Below the pieces are notes generated by a model. That model had not been told where the DNA came from. It did no database searches and saw nothing but the letters and a program-made list of their open reading frames with translations. The translations under genes and the position numbers were made by a program. Positions 43,369 to 51,028 of a stretch of DNA of 64,000 nt are shown here, piece by piece. The stretch spans positions 98,024 through 162,023 of the forward strand of contig JBKBJT010000002.1 of NCBI GenBank assembly GCA_046294345.1. The letters run 5' to 3'. The number at the start of each line of letters is the position of its first letter. Within the stretch, counting starts at the first letter, position 1. The DNA is from Ferrovibrio sp046294345 (GTDB lineage Bacteria; Pseudomonadota; Alphaproteobacteria; Ferrovibrionales; Ferrovibrionaceae).

Positions 43369-43800
43369 ATGAGCATTAACAAAGTCAAAGGCCCAGGCGG
43401 CATCGCCCCGGGGGCCCCGAAACGTACGACCGGCAGCGGCGGCGCTGGCGGCGCTAATTTTGCCAGCCTGCTCAAGGGCGCCGAAAAGCCGACCGGTCAG
43501 GTCGCCCAGACCGCGCCCGTGGCCGCCCTGGACGCCATGCTGGCGATCCAGTCGGTCGATGAACAGGGGGGCGGGCGGCAGAACCGGCAGCGTGCCTTCC
43601 GTCGCGGTTCCTCGTTGCTGGAAAAACTCGATGAAATCCGTCACGGCCTGCTCGAGGGCCGGATGCCGGCGGCCCGGCTGCAGGCCCTGGCCCAGGCCCT
43701 GCGAAACGAAAAAATGGCCATCGAGGACCCGCAACTGGCCGAAGTGGTGGCTGAAATCGAGCTGCGCTGCGAAGTCGAGTTGGCCAAGCTGGGTCTCTGA
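43369..43800 (+). CDS. fliX: Flagellar assembly regulator FliX
   Basis: This 143-residue protein is a FliX family member. The first 50 residues are Gly/Ala-rich and probably flexible; the C-terminal half has the conserved pattern SSLLEKLDEIRHGLLEGRMP, then QALAQALRNEK, and a final IELRCEVELAKLG. In Caulobacter FliX links assembly of early flagellar structures to FlbD activity and is divergent from flgI, exactly as here. No FlbD gene lies in the window. Confidence 0.9.
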   Translation: MSINKVKGPGGIAPGAPKRTTGSGGAGGANFASLLKGAEKPTGQVAQTAPVAALDAMLAIQSVDEQGGGRQNRQRAFRRGSSLLEKLDEIRHGLLEGRMPAARLQALAQALRNEKMAIEDPQLAEVVAEIELRCEVELAKLGL

Positions 43801-43872
43801 ATCGGGTGCTCCGGCCCCGGACGTTTCACGATTTTTTCAAAAAATCAAAGGCTTCCAACAGGTTCTCTGGCC

Positions 43873-43901
43873 TTGCTCCGGGCCGGGCCGATTCATATAC
43901 T
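43873..43901 (+). promoter_or_regulatory. dksA: Sigma-70-type promoter of dksA
   Basis: TTGCTC (43873-43878) and TATACT (43896-43901) are separated by 17 bases. The bases after the -10 are almost all G and C, the discriminator type typical of promoters under stringent control, suggesting dksA may respond to ppGpp or DksA itself. The start of transcription should be near 43907. Confidence 0.75.
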
Positions 43902-43906
43902 CCCGC

Positions 43907-43942
43907 GCGCCGCGGCCGGGGGTCCCGGAGTCGCCGCGGCGC
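43907..43942 (+). other. Stable hairpin in the dksA leader
   Basis: GCGCCGCGGC (43907-43916) pairs perfectly with GCCGCGGCGC (43933-43942), enclosing a G/C-rich loop that can pair further (CCGGG with CCCGG). It begins at the expected 5-prime end of the transcript and ends 2 bases before the GGAGGG ribosome site (43945-43950), so it may affect mRNA stability or translation. Confidence 0.65.
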
Positions 43943-43958
43943 CTGGAGGGTCTCGTAC

Positions 43959-44378
43959 ATGGGTATCCAATTGAAGGCGAATTATCGGCCGACCGAAAGT
44001 GAGGCCTTCATGAACCCGCGCATGAAGGAATACTTCCGCCGCAAGCTGCTGGCCTGGAAGGAAGAAATTCTGCGGGAATCGAATCAAACCCTGCAACACC
44101 TGCAGGAGGACACGACCCAGGAGCCGGATATTGCCGATCGCGCCTCGACCGAGACGGATCGTGCCCTGGAACTCCGCACCCGCGACCGCCAGCGCAAGCT
44201 GATCTCCAAGATCGATGCGGCGCTGAAGCGGATCGAGGATGGGTCATATGGCTATTGCGAGGAAACCGGCGAACCGATCTCGCTCAAACGCCTCGAAGCC
44301 CGCCCGATCGCCACCCTGTCGATCGAGGCCCAGGAACGTCATGAACGCCGCGAGCGGACTCATCGCGACGACATGTAG
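43959..44378 (+). CDS. dksA: RNA polymerase-binding regulator DksA, single-cysteine alphaproteobacterial type
   Basis: This 139-residue protein binds the secondary channel of RNA polymerase and acts with ppGpp. The coiled-coil tip carries D57-x2-D60-x-A62, the essential DxxDxA motif. The C-terminal zinc finger keeps only C100; the other three cysteine positions are T103, S121 and A124, so no zinc site is likely. A single-cysteine form has been described in Rhodobacter. Translation starts at ATG 43959 after GGAGGG; the open frame extends upstream, but only by chance. Confidence 0.95.
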   Translation: MGIQLKANYRPTESEAFMNPRMKEYFRRKLLAWKEEILRESNQTLQHLQEDTTQEPDIADRASTETDRALELRTRDRQRKLISKIDAALKRIEDGSYGYCEETGEPISLKRLEARPIATLSIEAQERHERRERTHRDDM

Positions 44379-44405
44379 GGTGTCGTCGCCACCTTCCGAA
44401 TAACG

Positions 44406-44433
44406 AAAAGGCCGGTCTTCTGACCGGCCTTTT
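44406..44433 (+). terminator. Terminator after dksA, probably bidirectional
   Basis: AAAAGGCCGGTC and GACCGGCCTTTT form a perfect 12-bp stem with loop TTCT; both ends carry A/T runs, so it works in both directions. It lies 28 bases after dksA and about 100 bases past the end of the convergent flgH. Confidence 0.93.
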
Positions 44434-44530
44434 GCGTTTGACACCCCTGGCATTTTGCCGCGGATCGCATCCTGCAATCCTGACGCACTTTCTGACGCGC
44501 CCGCGTTGCGGGCGGGGGCTGCACCTCCGT

Positions 44531-45307
44531 TTAGAACGGGGAGATGATGTCGAAGATCTGCTGACCCCAGCGACCCTGCTGCACGTCGGTCAGCTGACCG
44601 CGGCCGCCATACGAGATGCGGGCTTCGGCCATCTGGGTATGCACGATCGTGTTGGTCGCCGTGATGTCTTCCGGCCGCACGATGCCCTTGATCAGCAGTT
44701 CACGGATTTCGTTGTTCACGCGGATTTCCTGACGTCCCTGCACCACCATGTTGCCGTTCGGCAGGATCTGGGTGACCAGCGCTGCGACGCTGAGCGTGAT
44801 CTGCTCCTGGCGGTTGATCTGGCCCTGGCCCTGGACACCCGACGACGAGTTCATGCCCACCAGGTTGTCCACGTCAGCGCCATTGAAGATGCGCTCGATT
44901 GCGCCGCCGGCGGCTTCGAGGCCGAGGAAGTTCGGCAGGCCGGCGGATTCGCTGTTGTCGCGTGAGGTCGAGGTGTTGTTCTGAATCTGCGCGCGTTCCT
45001 GGATGTTGATGTTGACGGTCAGGATGTCGCCCACCTTGGTCGCGCGCGGATCCTTGAAGAACTGCCGCGCGCCCGGCCGCCACAGCGAATTGGCGTGGCG
45101 CGGCGTCACTTCCGGTGCCGGCATCGGCAGACTGACGGCACGATAGTCGCGTTGTTCCGAGGGATTGTCGATCTTGCTCAGCGGCGGCGCACCGCCCACA
45201 TCGGCCAGGCGGCCGATATTGGCGCAGGCGCCCATGGTGACGGCAAGTCCGGCGACGGCGGCGAGACGCAGCATGCCGGCGAAGGGGGTGGAGGTCAGGC
45301 GGAGCAT
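44531..45307 (-). CDS. flgH: Flagellar L-ring lipoprotein FlgH
   Basis: This 258-residue protein forms the L-ring in the outer membrane. The signal peptide ends in a lipobox with the lipidated cysteine at C28 (VTMGAC). Later motifs SLWRPGARQFFKDPRATKVGDILTVNI (in blocks), LPNGNMVVQGRQEIRVNNE and GIVRPEDITATNTI are family hallmarks. It is the last gene of the flgFGAH operon. Confidence 0.95.
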   Translation of the reverse strand: MLRLTSTPFAGMLRLAAVAGLAVTMGACANIGRLADVGGAPPLSKIDNPSEQRDYRAVSLPMPAPEVTPRHANSLWRPGARQFFKDPRATKVGDILTVNINIQERAQIQNNTSTSRDNSESAGLPNFLGLEAAGGAIERIFNGADVDNLVGMNSSSGVQGQGQINRQEQITLSVAALVTQILPNGNMVVQGRQEIRVNNEIRELLIKGIVRPEDITATNTIVHTQMAEARISYGGRGQLTDVQQGRWGQQIFDIISPF

Positions 45308-45335
45308 GGCGATCTTCCTCTTTGCTCGGCGGTCT

Positions 45336-46109
45336 TCAGTTGGTCACGACGATGCTGGGGGCGGTGATGACCTGAACCTGGTTCATGCCGATCACGGTCG
45401 CCTGCACGGTCTTTTTGCTCTGCAGGTTCATCACCTGGATCACATCGCCCAGGCTGCCGGCCTCGATGGCGCGGCCGGTGGTGGTGATGGTGAGGCCCGG
45501 AGCCTGCGCCACCATGGTGACCAGACCGTTCTTGGTGATCACTTCCGGCTTGCCGATATCGGCGCTGCGCAGCGGCCGTCCGGCGGCGAGCGGCCGGCGC
45601 GGAGTCTGGCCGATCAGATCTTCCACCCGGTCAATGTAGCCGCCGCCGTAGCGACCTGCGGGAACCTTCACCCATTCGATATCGGACTTGGTGATGGTTT
45701 CGCCGGCTGCCACACGGTTCTTCAGCACCGGCAGGGATTCCACGGCCTGGGCGCGGCCGGTGAATCGCACGCCCTCGCTGCGACCCGGCGTGGTCAGCGA
45801 TGCCAGGAAACGGCCGCTGCGCGAGTCGAAGGAAAAGCTTTCCACCTGCAGAACGGCCTGGCCCGCTGCCGGGACTTCGATGATGTTGTCCATGCCGTGG
45901 AAATGGATTTCCACCGGCTGGCCGCCATTGCGCTGCTGCACCAGTTCGGCGATCCGACGGGCCACTTCGCGCTCGCCGATGATCCGGCCCGCACCACCGC
46001 CCACCGAGGCAATCTGGGTTTGTGCCGTGGCTGGCTGCATAACCGCGGCCGGCAGGGCGAGGGCGGCGGTGGCAAAGCCGGCGAGGAGGATGGTGCGAAG
46101 CGGGGCCAT
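45336..46109 (-). CDS. flgA: Flagellar P-ring assembly chaperone FlgA
   Basis: This 257-residue periplasmic protein has a signal peptide (ending near MQPATAQT) and a C-terminal SAF domain with VLKNRVAAGETITKSDIEWVKV and LAAGRPLRSADIGKPEVITKNGLVTM, read in blocks. The ending QVQVITAPS is also typical. FlgA helps FlgI form the P-ring. It lies between flgG and flgH with gaps of 28-29 bases. Confidence 0.93.
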   Translation of the reverse strand: MAPLRTILLAGFATAALALPAAVMQPATAQTQIASVGGGAGRIIGEREVARRIAELVQQRNGGQPVEIHFHGMDNIIEVPAAGQAVLQVESFSFDSRSGRFLASLTTPGRSEGVRFTGRAQAVESLPVLKNRVAAGETITKSDIEWVKVPAGRYGGGYIDRVEDLIGQTPRRPLAAGRPLRSADIGKPEVITKNGLVTMVAQAPGLTITTTGRAIEAGSLGDVIQVMNLQSKKTVQATVIGMNQVQVITAPSIVVTN

Positions 46110-46138
46110 GGCGGATCTCCGTTGGGCGTGTCAGGTCA

Positions 46139-46924
46139 TCAGCGCAGGCGGGTCGCGGCCTGCAGCATTTCGTCCGAAGCCGTGATGGTCTTCGAATTCA
46201 TTTCATAGGCACGCTGCGCGGTGATCAGGTTGGTGATTTCCTGCACCGGGTTCACGTTCGAGGTTTCGACATAACCCTGGCGCAGGGTGCCGAAGCCGAC
46301 GGCATTCGGGTTGCCCACGGTGGGCTGGCCGGATGCCGCCGTCTCCAGGAACAGATTGTCTCCGGTCGCTTCCAGACCTGCTTCGTTGATGAAGGTGGCG
46401 AGCTGGATCTGGCCGAGCTGCTGTGCGTTGACCTGGCCAGCGATGCGGGCCTCGACTATGCCGGTGGCATCGATGCTCACCGACAGGGTTCCCTGCGGCA
46501 CGGTGATGGCCGGATTGAGCAGGTAGCCATCGACCGTGACCATCTGGCCCTGGGCATTGATCTGGAACGAACCCGCGCGGGTGTAGGCGGTTTCGCCGGA
46601 GGGCAGCGTCACCTGGAAATATCCCTTGCCACTGATCGCGAGGTCATAGGTATTGCCGGTCAGGGTCAGGTTGCCCTGCTCGTGGATGCGGTAGACGCCG
46701 GCCGTACGCACGCCGACACCGATCTGGATACCCGACGGCACGATGGTGTTGGCATCGGAAGACGAGGCGCCGGGGCGGCGCATGTTTTGGTACAGCAGAT
46801 CCTGGAATTCCGCACGCTGGCGCTTGAACGCCGTCGTGCTCATGTTGGCGATGTTGTTCGAGATCACCTCGACATTGAGCTGCTGGGCCATCATGCCGGT
46901 GGCGCCGGTGCTGAGCGAACGCAT
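46139..46924 (-). CDS. flgG: Flagellar distal rod protein FlgG
   Basis: This 261-residue rod protein has the N-terminal pattern LSTGATGMMAQQLNVEVISNNIANMSTTAFKRQRAEFQDLLYQ, seen in blocks, including the ANMST-type motif, and the C-terminal NVNPVQEITNLITAQRAYEMNSKTI run. Length equals that of typical FlgG. It is exported by the flagellar secretion system, so it lacks a signal peptide. Confidence 0.96.
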   Translation of the reverse strand: MRSLSTGATGMMAQQLNVEVISNNIANMSTTAFKRQRAEFQDLLYQNMRRPGASSSDANTIVPSGIQIGVGVRTAGVYRIHEQGNLTLTGNTYDLAISGKGYFQVTLPSGETAYTRAGSFQINAQGQMVTVDGYLLNPAITVPQGTLSVSIDATGIVEARIAGQVNAQQLGQIQLATFINEAGLEATGDNLFLETAASGQPTVGNPNAVGFGTLRQGYVETSNVNPVQEITNLITAQRAYEMNSKTITASDEMLQAATRLR

Positions 46925-46949
46925 GGTAGGTTCTCCTGCTCTCTAATTC

Positions 46950-47675
46950 TTACGCGGTGCGCCCAAGCCGCTGGATTGCGGTGCGCATACGTTCATGCTC
47001 GGCATCCATCAGGCCCTGCGTGCCCTGATACTGCCGCAGCAATTCCATCATCGCCGTCATCTCGACGATCGGTTCAACATTGGAAGCCTCCAGCATGCCC
47101 TGCGCCAGCGTGCTGCTGGCCGGGGCCACCTGCGGCTCCTGGGTGGTGGCATAGAGGCCCTGTGCCGTCTTGCGCAGTTCCTGCTCGTTCTCGAAGGTGA
47201 CCAGATCGATCTTCGCGACCTGCTGCTGGCCTACCGAAATGGTGCCGTCAGCGGCGATGGTCGGAATTTCCTGGGCATCCTGAGGTATGACGATGTCGCG
47301 GCCGCGGCTGTCCAGCACGGGATGGCCGCCTGCGGTGACAAGGCGGCGGTCGTTATCCAGGCGGAGGTGGCCGTCGCGGGTGAAGCGGCGGCCCTGCGGG
47401 GTATCGACAGTGAGGTAGCCGTTGCCCGTGATGGCCACATCATAGGTATTGCCGGTCTGCTCCAGATTGCCGATGCGGGTATCGCGCAGTACGGCGAAGT
47501 CATTGACGAAGCTGACTTTCTTGGCGTCGTTCGGGCCCTTCAGGTATTCCTCGAACAGCACCCGCTCGCCCTTGTAGGCGTTCGAATTCATGTTCGCCAG
47601 GTTGTTGGCCAGCACATCCATCTCGCGCCGCATGCTCGAGAGGCGGGACAGGCCGATATAGGTTGCGTTTTCCAT
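46950..47675 (-). CDS. flgF: Flagellar proximal rod protein FlgF
   Basis: This 241-residue rod protein begins MENATYIGLSRLSSMRREMDVLANNLANMNS and ends with EPIVEMTAMMELLRQYQGTQGLMDAEHER, both read in blocks and typical of FlgF. It is the first gene of the flgF-flgG-flgA-flgH operon and is preceded by a sigma-54 promoter 40 bases upstream. A ribosome site is only weak (GAG). Confidence 0.95.
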   Translation of the reverse strand: MENATYIGLSRLSSMRREMDVLANNLANMNSNAYKGERVLFEEYLKGPNDAKKVSFVNDFAVLRDTRIGNLEQTGNTYDVAITGNGYLTVDTPQGRRFTRDGHLRLDNDRRLVTAGGHPVLDSRGRDIVIPQDAQEIPTIAADGTISVGQQQVAKIDLVTFENEQELRKTAQGLYATTQEPQVAPASSTLAQGMLEASNVEPIVEMTAMMELLRQYQGTQGLMDAEHERMRTAIQRLGRTA

Positions 47676-47714
47676 GGCACCAAACTCGCGGTTAGCCGTT
47701 GCTGGGCCTTACTT

Positions 47715-47730
47715 TGCAGGGCTTGTGCCA
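47715..47730 (-). promoter_or_regulatory. Sigma-54 promoter of flgF
   Basis: On the minus strand TGGCACAAGCCCTGCA has TGGCAC and TGCA with 10 bases between GG and GC, a good match to TGGCACG-N4-TTGCW. Transcription would start near 47703, 28 bases before flgF. Confidence 0.85.
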
Positions 47731-47748
47731 ATTAAATTTTACCTGGAA

Positions 47749-47768
47749 AACCAATAAAAAATTTGGTT
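47749..47768. repeat. A+T-rich inverted repeat in the flgF-fliL spacer
   Basis: AACCAA and TTGGTT flank an 8-base A/T spacer. It lies between the flgF promoter and the CCGGCA palindrome, a place where DNA bending or a regulator could act. No known site is recognised. Confidence 0.4.
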
Positions 47769-47813
47769 AATTTGCTCGAAAGGGGCATTTTGGCCGGGGT
47801 CTCCACCGGAGGA

Positions 47814-47832
47814 CCCGGCAATTTCTGCCGGG
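47814..47832. promoter_or_regulatory. CCCGGCA-N5-TGCCGGG palindrome, probable FlbD (ftr-type) enhancer site
   Basis: CCCGGCAATTTCTGCCGGG contains the same CGGCA-N5-TGCCG core as the site upstream of flgI. It lies about 95 bases upstream of the flgF sigma-54 promoter and 78 bases before fliL, so it could activate one direction and repress the other. The rest of 47676-47909 holds no gene. Confidence 0.68.
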
Positions 47833-47909
47833 CGGTGACAAAGTGTTAACTGTGGAGCCTTACCAATGGCAGCCTAGAGTGGACCGGCAGAGGCCAGGGA
47901 TTCGCCTGC

Positions 47910-48404
47910 ATGAGTGACGACACCGAAGGCCAAGAGGGCGACGAGCTCGAAGGCAAGAAAAAGAAGGGCAAGCGGGCGATAGTCATCATCGCTGCCGCCG
48001 TTGTGCTGCTGCTTGTGCTGGGTGGTGGCGGCGCGGCCTATTTCTTCCTGTTCGCCGGCCAGAGCGAAGAGGCCGAAGTAAAGCCCGAGCTGCCGAAAGT
48101 GACGGTTTTCTACGATCTGCCGGATATTCTGGTGAACCTCAATTCCACCGGCCGGCAGGCGTCCTATCTCAAGCTGAAGGTGGCGCTGGAACACAACGAC
48201 CCGCTGGCCACGCCAAAGCTGAACGAACTGTTGCCGCGCGTCACCGATAACTTCCAGATCTATCTGCGCGAATTGCGGCCGGATGATCTGGTGGGATCGG
48301 CCGGCCTGTATAGGCTTAAGGAAGAATTGCTGATCCGCGTGAACCAGGCGGTGGCACCGATCAAGATCAATGATGTCCTGTTCAAGGAGATGTTGATCCA
48401 GTGA
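47910..48404 (+). CDS. fliL: Flagellar basal body-associated protein FliL
   Basis: This 164-residue inner-membrane protein has a charged N-terminus (Lys/Glu-rich, 1-28), one membrane segment (about 29-53) and a periplasmic FliL domain starting KVTVFYDLPDILVNLNSTGRQASYLKLKVALE, read in blocks. FliL surrounds the stators and supports torque. It precedes fliM, as in other Alphaproteobacteria. Confidence 0.95.
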   Translation: MSDDTEGQEGDELEGKKKKGKRAIVIIAAAVVLLLVLGGGGAAYFFLFAGQSEEAEVKPELPKVTVFYDLPDILVNLNSTGRQASYLKLKVALEHNDPLATPKLNELLPRVTDNFQIYLRELRPDDLVGSAGLYRLKEELLIRVNQAVAPIKINDVLFKEMLIQ

Positions 48405-48419
48405 CGAAACGAGGCGGTC

Positions 48420-49445
48420 ATGGTGGATAATCCGGAAGACGGCGGCGCGGCCTGGGCCGGCGACGATGACGCCGGCGGTTCCACGCGCATCCTGAATCAG
48501 GATGAAATCGACAGCCTGCTTGGCTTCGACGCCAGCGTCGAGGAGGATGCGGACAAGGCCGGTATACGCGCGATCATAAACAGCGCGCTGGTTTCCTATG
48601 AACGTCTGCCGATGCTGGAGGTGGTATTCGACCGCCTCGTGCGTCTGATGACCACGTCCCTGCGTAATTTTACCTCCGATAACGTCGAGGTCTCGCTAGA
48701 CAATATTACCTCGATCCGCTTCGGCGATTACCTGAACTCGATCCCGCTACCTGCCATCCTCAGCGTGTTCCGCGCGGTGGAATGGGATAACTATGGCCTG
48801 CTCACGGTCGACAGCTCGCTGATCTACTCCATCGTCGACGTGCTGCTGGGCGGTCGCCGCGGCACGGCAGCGATGCGTATCGAAGGTCGTCCCTATACCA
48901 CGATCGAACGCAATCTGGTCGAGCGCATGGTCAACGTCGTGCTCGACGACATGCGGGCCGCCTTCGAACCGCTGGCGCCGGTCAATTTCTCCTACGACCG
49001 TATTGAGACCAATCCGCGCTTCGCCACCATCGCCCGCCCGGCCAACGCGGCAATCCTCGCCCGCCTGCGCGTGGACATGGAGGATCGCGGTGGTCGCCTG
49101 GAGCTGATGCTGCCCTATGCGACCCTGGAGCCGGTGCGCGAACTGCTGCTCCAGATGTTCATGGGCGAGAAGTTCGGCCGTGACTCGATCTGGGAAAACC
49201 ACCTTGCCACCGAACTGTGGTCCACCGACGTCGAAATCGAGGCGGTCCTCGACGAACAGGTGATGACGCTGGGGCAGGTAATGAATCTCGAGGTCGGCAA
49301 GACCATCATGTTCAATGCCACGCCCGAATCCGTGATCATGATGCGCTGCGGCGGCATCCCCATGGTGGAAGGTCGCATGGGCCGCATGGGCAACAATATC
49401 GCGGTCAAGATCGATCGGACTCTGAAGAGTCTGGGAGGTGCATGA
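48420..49445 (+). CDS. fliM: Flagellar motor switch protein FliM
   Basis: This 341-residue C-ring protein begins with an acidic leader, then LNQDEIDSLLGF (about 25-36), the peptide that binds phosphorylated CheY. The middle domain includes the conserved GDY and GG-x-G type segments (VDVLLGGRRG), and the C-terminal SpoA-like domain has the LEVGKTIMFNATPESVIMMRCGG region. The stop overlaps the next gene by 4 bases (ATGA). Confidence 0.96.
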   Translation: MVDNPEDGGAAWAGDDDAGGSTRILNQDEIDSLLGFDASVEEDADKAGIRAIINSALVSYERLPMLEVVFDRLVRLMTTSLRNFTSDNVEVSLDNITSIRFGDYLNSIPLPAILSVFRAVEWDNYGLLTVDSSLIYSIVDVLLGGRRGTAAMRIEGRPYTTIERNLVERMVNVVLDDMRAAFEPLAPVNFSYDRIETNPRFATIARPANAAILARLRVDMEDRGGRLELMLPYATLEPVRELLLQMFMGEKFGRDSIWENHLATELWSTDVEIEAVLDEQVMTLGQVMNLEVGKTIMFNATPESVIMMRCGGIPMVEGRMGRMGNNIAVKIDRTLKSLGGA

Positions 49446-49975
49446 TGACGGTGACCCTGATCGTCGAAATCGTCGTTGCCGTTCTGCTGGTCATCACCTT
49501 TGCCATATCGCTGGTGCTGAATCGGCGCCTGGGCAATCTGCGCGCCAACCAGGATGAAATGCGCCGATTGATCGGTGAATTCGACAAGGCGCTGACCAAG
49601 GCCCGACAGGGCATGACGGAACTGAAGACGGCCTCCGCCGGCGCCGATGCCGCGCATGAGGAACGGATGAAGCAGGCCAAAATCCTGCGTGACGAGCTCG
49701 GGTTCATGATCGAGACGGCCGACCGGCTGGCGGATCGTCTGGCCGGTGAGGCCAGCGGCAACCGGGCGGCCCGGCAGGATGCGGCCGGGCCGCGCGGCCA
49801 GGACCGTCCGCAAGACCGTGGCCACGATCGCACCGCAGCCGAACGACCTCAGCCGGTGACGCCGTTCCCCGCCAAGCGGGCGGCCGCTACGCCGTCTGGC
49901 AATCGGGATTTCAAGATTGAACCTCGCTCTGAGGCCGAACGCGAACTGCTCATGGCCCTGAGGCAGGCGCGGTGA
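49442..49975 (+). CDS. DUF6468-type membrane-anchored protein of the flagellar cluster
   Basis: This 177-residue protein has one N-terminal membrane segment (about 3-24), a coiled-coil of about 70 residues (NRRLGNLRANQDEMRRLIGEFDKALTKARQGM in blocks) and a charged, probably disordered tail ending RSEAERELLMALRQAR. It overlaps fliM and the MotE-like gene by 4 bases each, so it belongs to the motor operon. I recognise the general type, which is found between fliM and motE in Alphaproteobacteria; the function is unknown. Confidence 0.75.
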   Translation: MMTVTLIVEIVVAVLLVITFAISLVLNRRLGNLRANQDEMRRLIGEFDKALTKARQGMTELKTASAGADAAHEERMKQAKILRDELGFMIETADRLADRLAGEASGNRAARQDAAGPRGQDRPQDRGHDRTAAERPQPVTPFPAKRAAATPSGNRDFKIEPRSEAERELLMALRQAR

Positions 49976-50874
49976 CGGCGATGCGGCAGCAGGCGGCGAC
50001 GAAGCAGAGCGGGAAATCCCGCCTCGCTTCGCGCGTGCGTATCCTGCCGCTTACCATTCTGGCCGTGGCGCTGCTGCTGGGCCTTAAGATCGGCTCGCTT
50101 TGGCAGGGCAGGGCGGAACTGTTCGTCACGCCCGCCGGCGCACAACAGCAGGGCGCTGCCCAGCGTGCCGGCCAGCCGACGCAATTGACGCCGCCGCCTG
50201 CTGCTGCCCAGACGGCGCAGGCGCCGGCACAAACGCCGGGGCAGCCCCAGTCGCCGCCACCCGCCGCCGCGCAGATGCCGGCCAGTGCCCCGCCGCCGGC
50301 TGCGGCGCCATCTTCCACGGTGCAGTCGCTTGCCGACCGCGACCCGACGACTTTCACGCGCGCTGAGATCGAACTGCTGGCCAATCTGGCGCAGCGTCGT
50401 GACCAGCTTGAGCAGCGGGCCCGCGAAATCGATCTGCGTGAAAGCCTGCTGGCGGCGGCCGAGAAACGGATCGACGAACGCATCGCCGAGCTCAAGAAGC
50501 TGGAAGGCAGCATCAAGCAGATCGTCCAGCAATACGACAAGCAGGAAGAGCAGAACCTGCAAGGGCTGGTGAAGGTTTACGAGAACATGAAGCCCAAAGA
50601 TGCCGCTCGCATCTTTGAAAAGCTCGATGCCAATGTCCTGCTTGGCGTGGTCGAGCGGATGAAAGAGGCCAAGCTGGCGGCGGTGCTGGCCGACATGAGC
50701 CCGGCTACGGCGCAGGACATCACCGTGCGGCTCGCCACACGCAAACAGATCCCGCCCAGCCTGCGCGCCGGCGCGGAAACCCAGATTCAGCCGGCCTCCA
50801 CGGCCCCGGCGGCAGCCGCTGCACCCGGTGCGGCGCCGGCTGCACCTCCACGTCCAGCAGGAACGGGTGGCTGA
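49972..50874 (+). CDS. motE: MotE-like flagellar motor protein
   Basis: This 300-residue protein has a membrane segment (about 25-42), a Pro/Ala/Gln-rich periplasmic linker (about 55-115) and a coiled-coil followed by an MgtE-N-type helical domain with the pattern VYENMKPKDAARIFEKLDANVLLGVVERMKEAKLAAVLADMSP, in blocks. MotE is a chaperone of MotC in rhizobia. It begins at a GTG in a 4-base overlap with the previous gene; ATG 49981 is an alternative. Confidence 0.85.
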   Translation: MTAMRQQAATKQSGKSRLASRVRILPLTILAVALLLGLKIGSLWQGRAELFVTPAGAQQQGAAQRAGQPTQLTPPPAAAQTAQAPAQTPGQPQSPPPAAAQMPASAPPPAAAPSSTVQSLADRDPTTFTRAEIELLANLAQRRDQLEQRAREIDLRESLLAAAEKRIDERIAELKKLEGSIKQIVQQYDKQEEQNLQGLVKVYENMKPKDAARIFEKLDANVLLGVVERMKEAKLAAVLADMSPATAQDITVRLATRKQIPPSLRAGAETQIQPASTAPAAAAAPGAAPAAPPRPAGTGG

Positions 50875-50883
50875 AAATCACGG

Positions 50884-50898
50884 TTAATTATGGGTTAA
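50884..50898. promoter_or_regulatory. Full CtrA box before the DUF1217 flagellar gene
   Basis: TTAATTATGGGTTAA is an exact TTAA-N7-TTAA site. It lies 131 bases before the gene at 51029 in a promoter-like stretch. The CtrA kinase CckA is encoded later in this window, so direct cell-cycle control of this gene is likely. Confidence 0.72.
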
Positions 50899-51028
50899 TT
50901 CGTTGACTTGACAGTGAAAACCCTGCCTTGCCGTATCCAGCCGCCGTGGTAGAATTACGCCACTGAATTAAAGCGCGATCCCAGTAAGGGGTAGTGCCGA
51001 TCATCACTGCCGCAGGAGGCGAGCAAGG

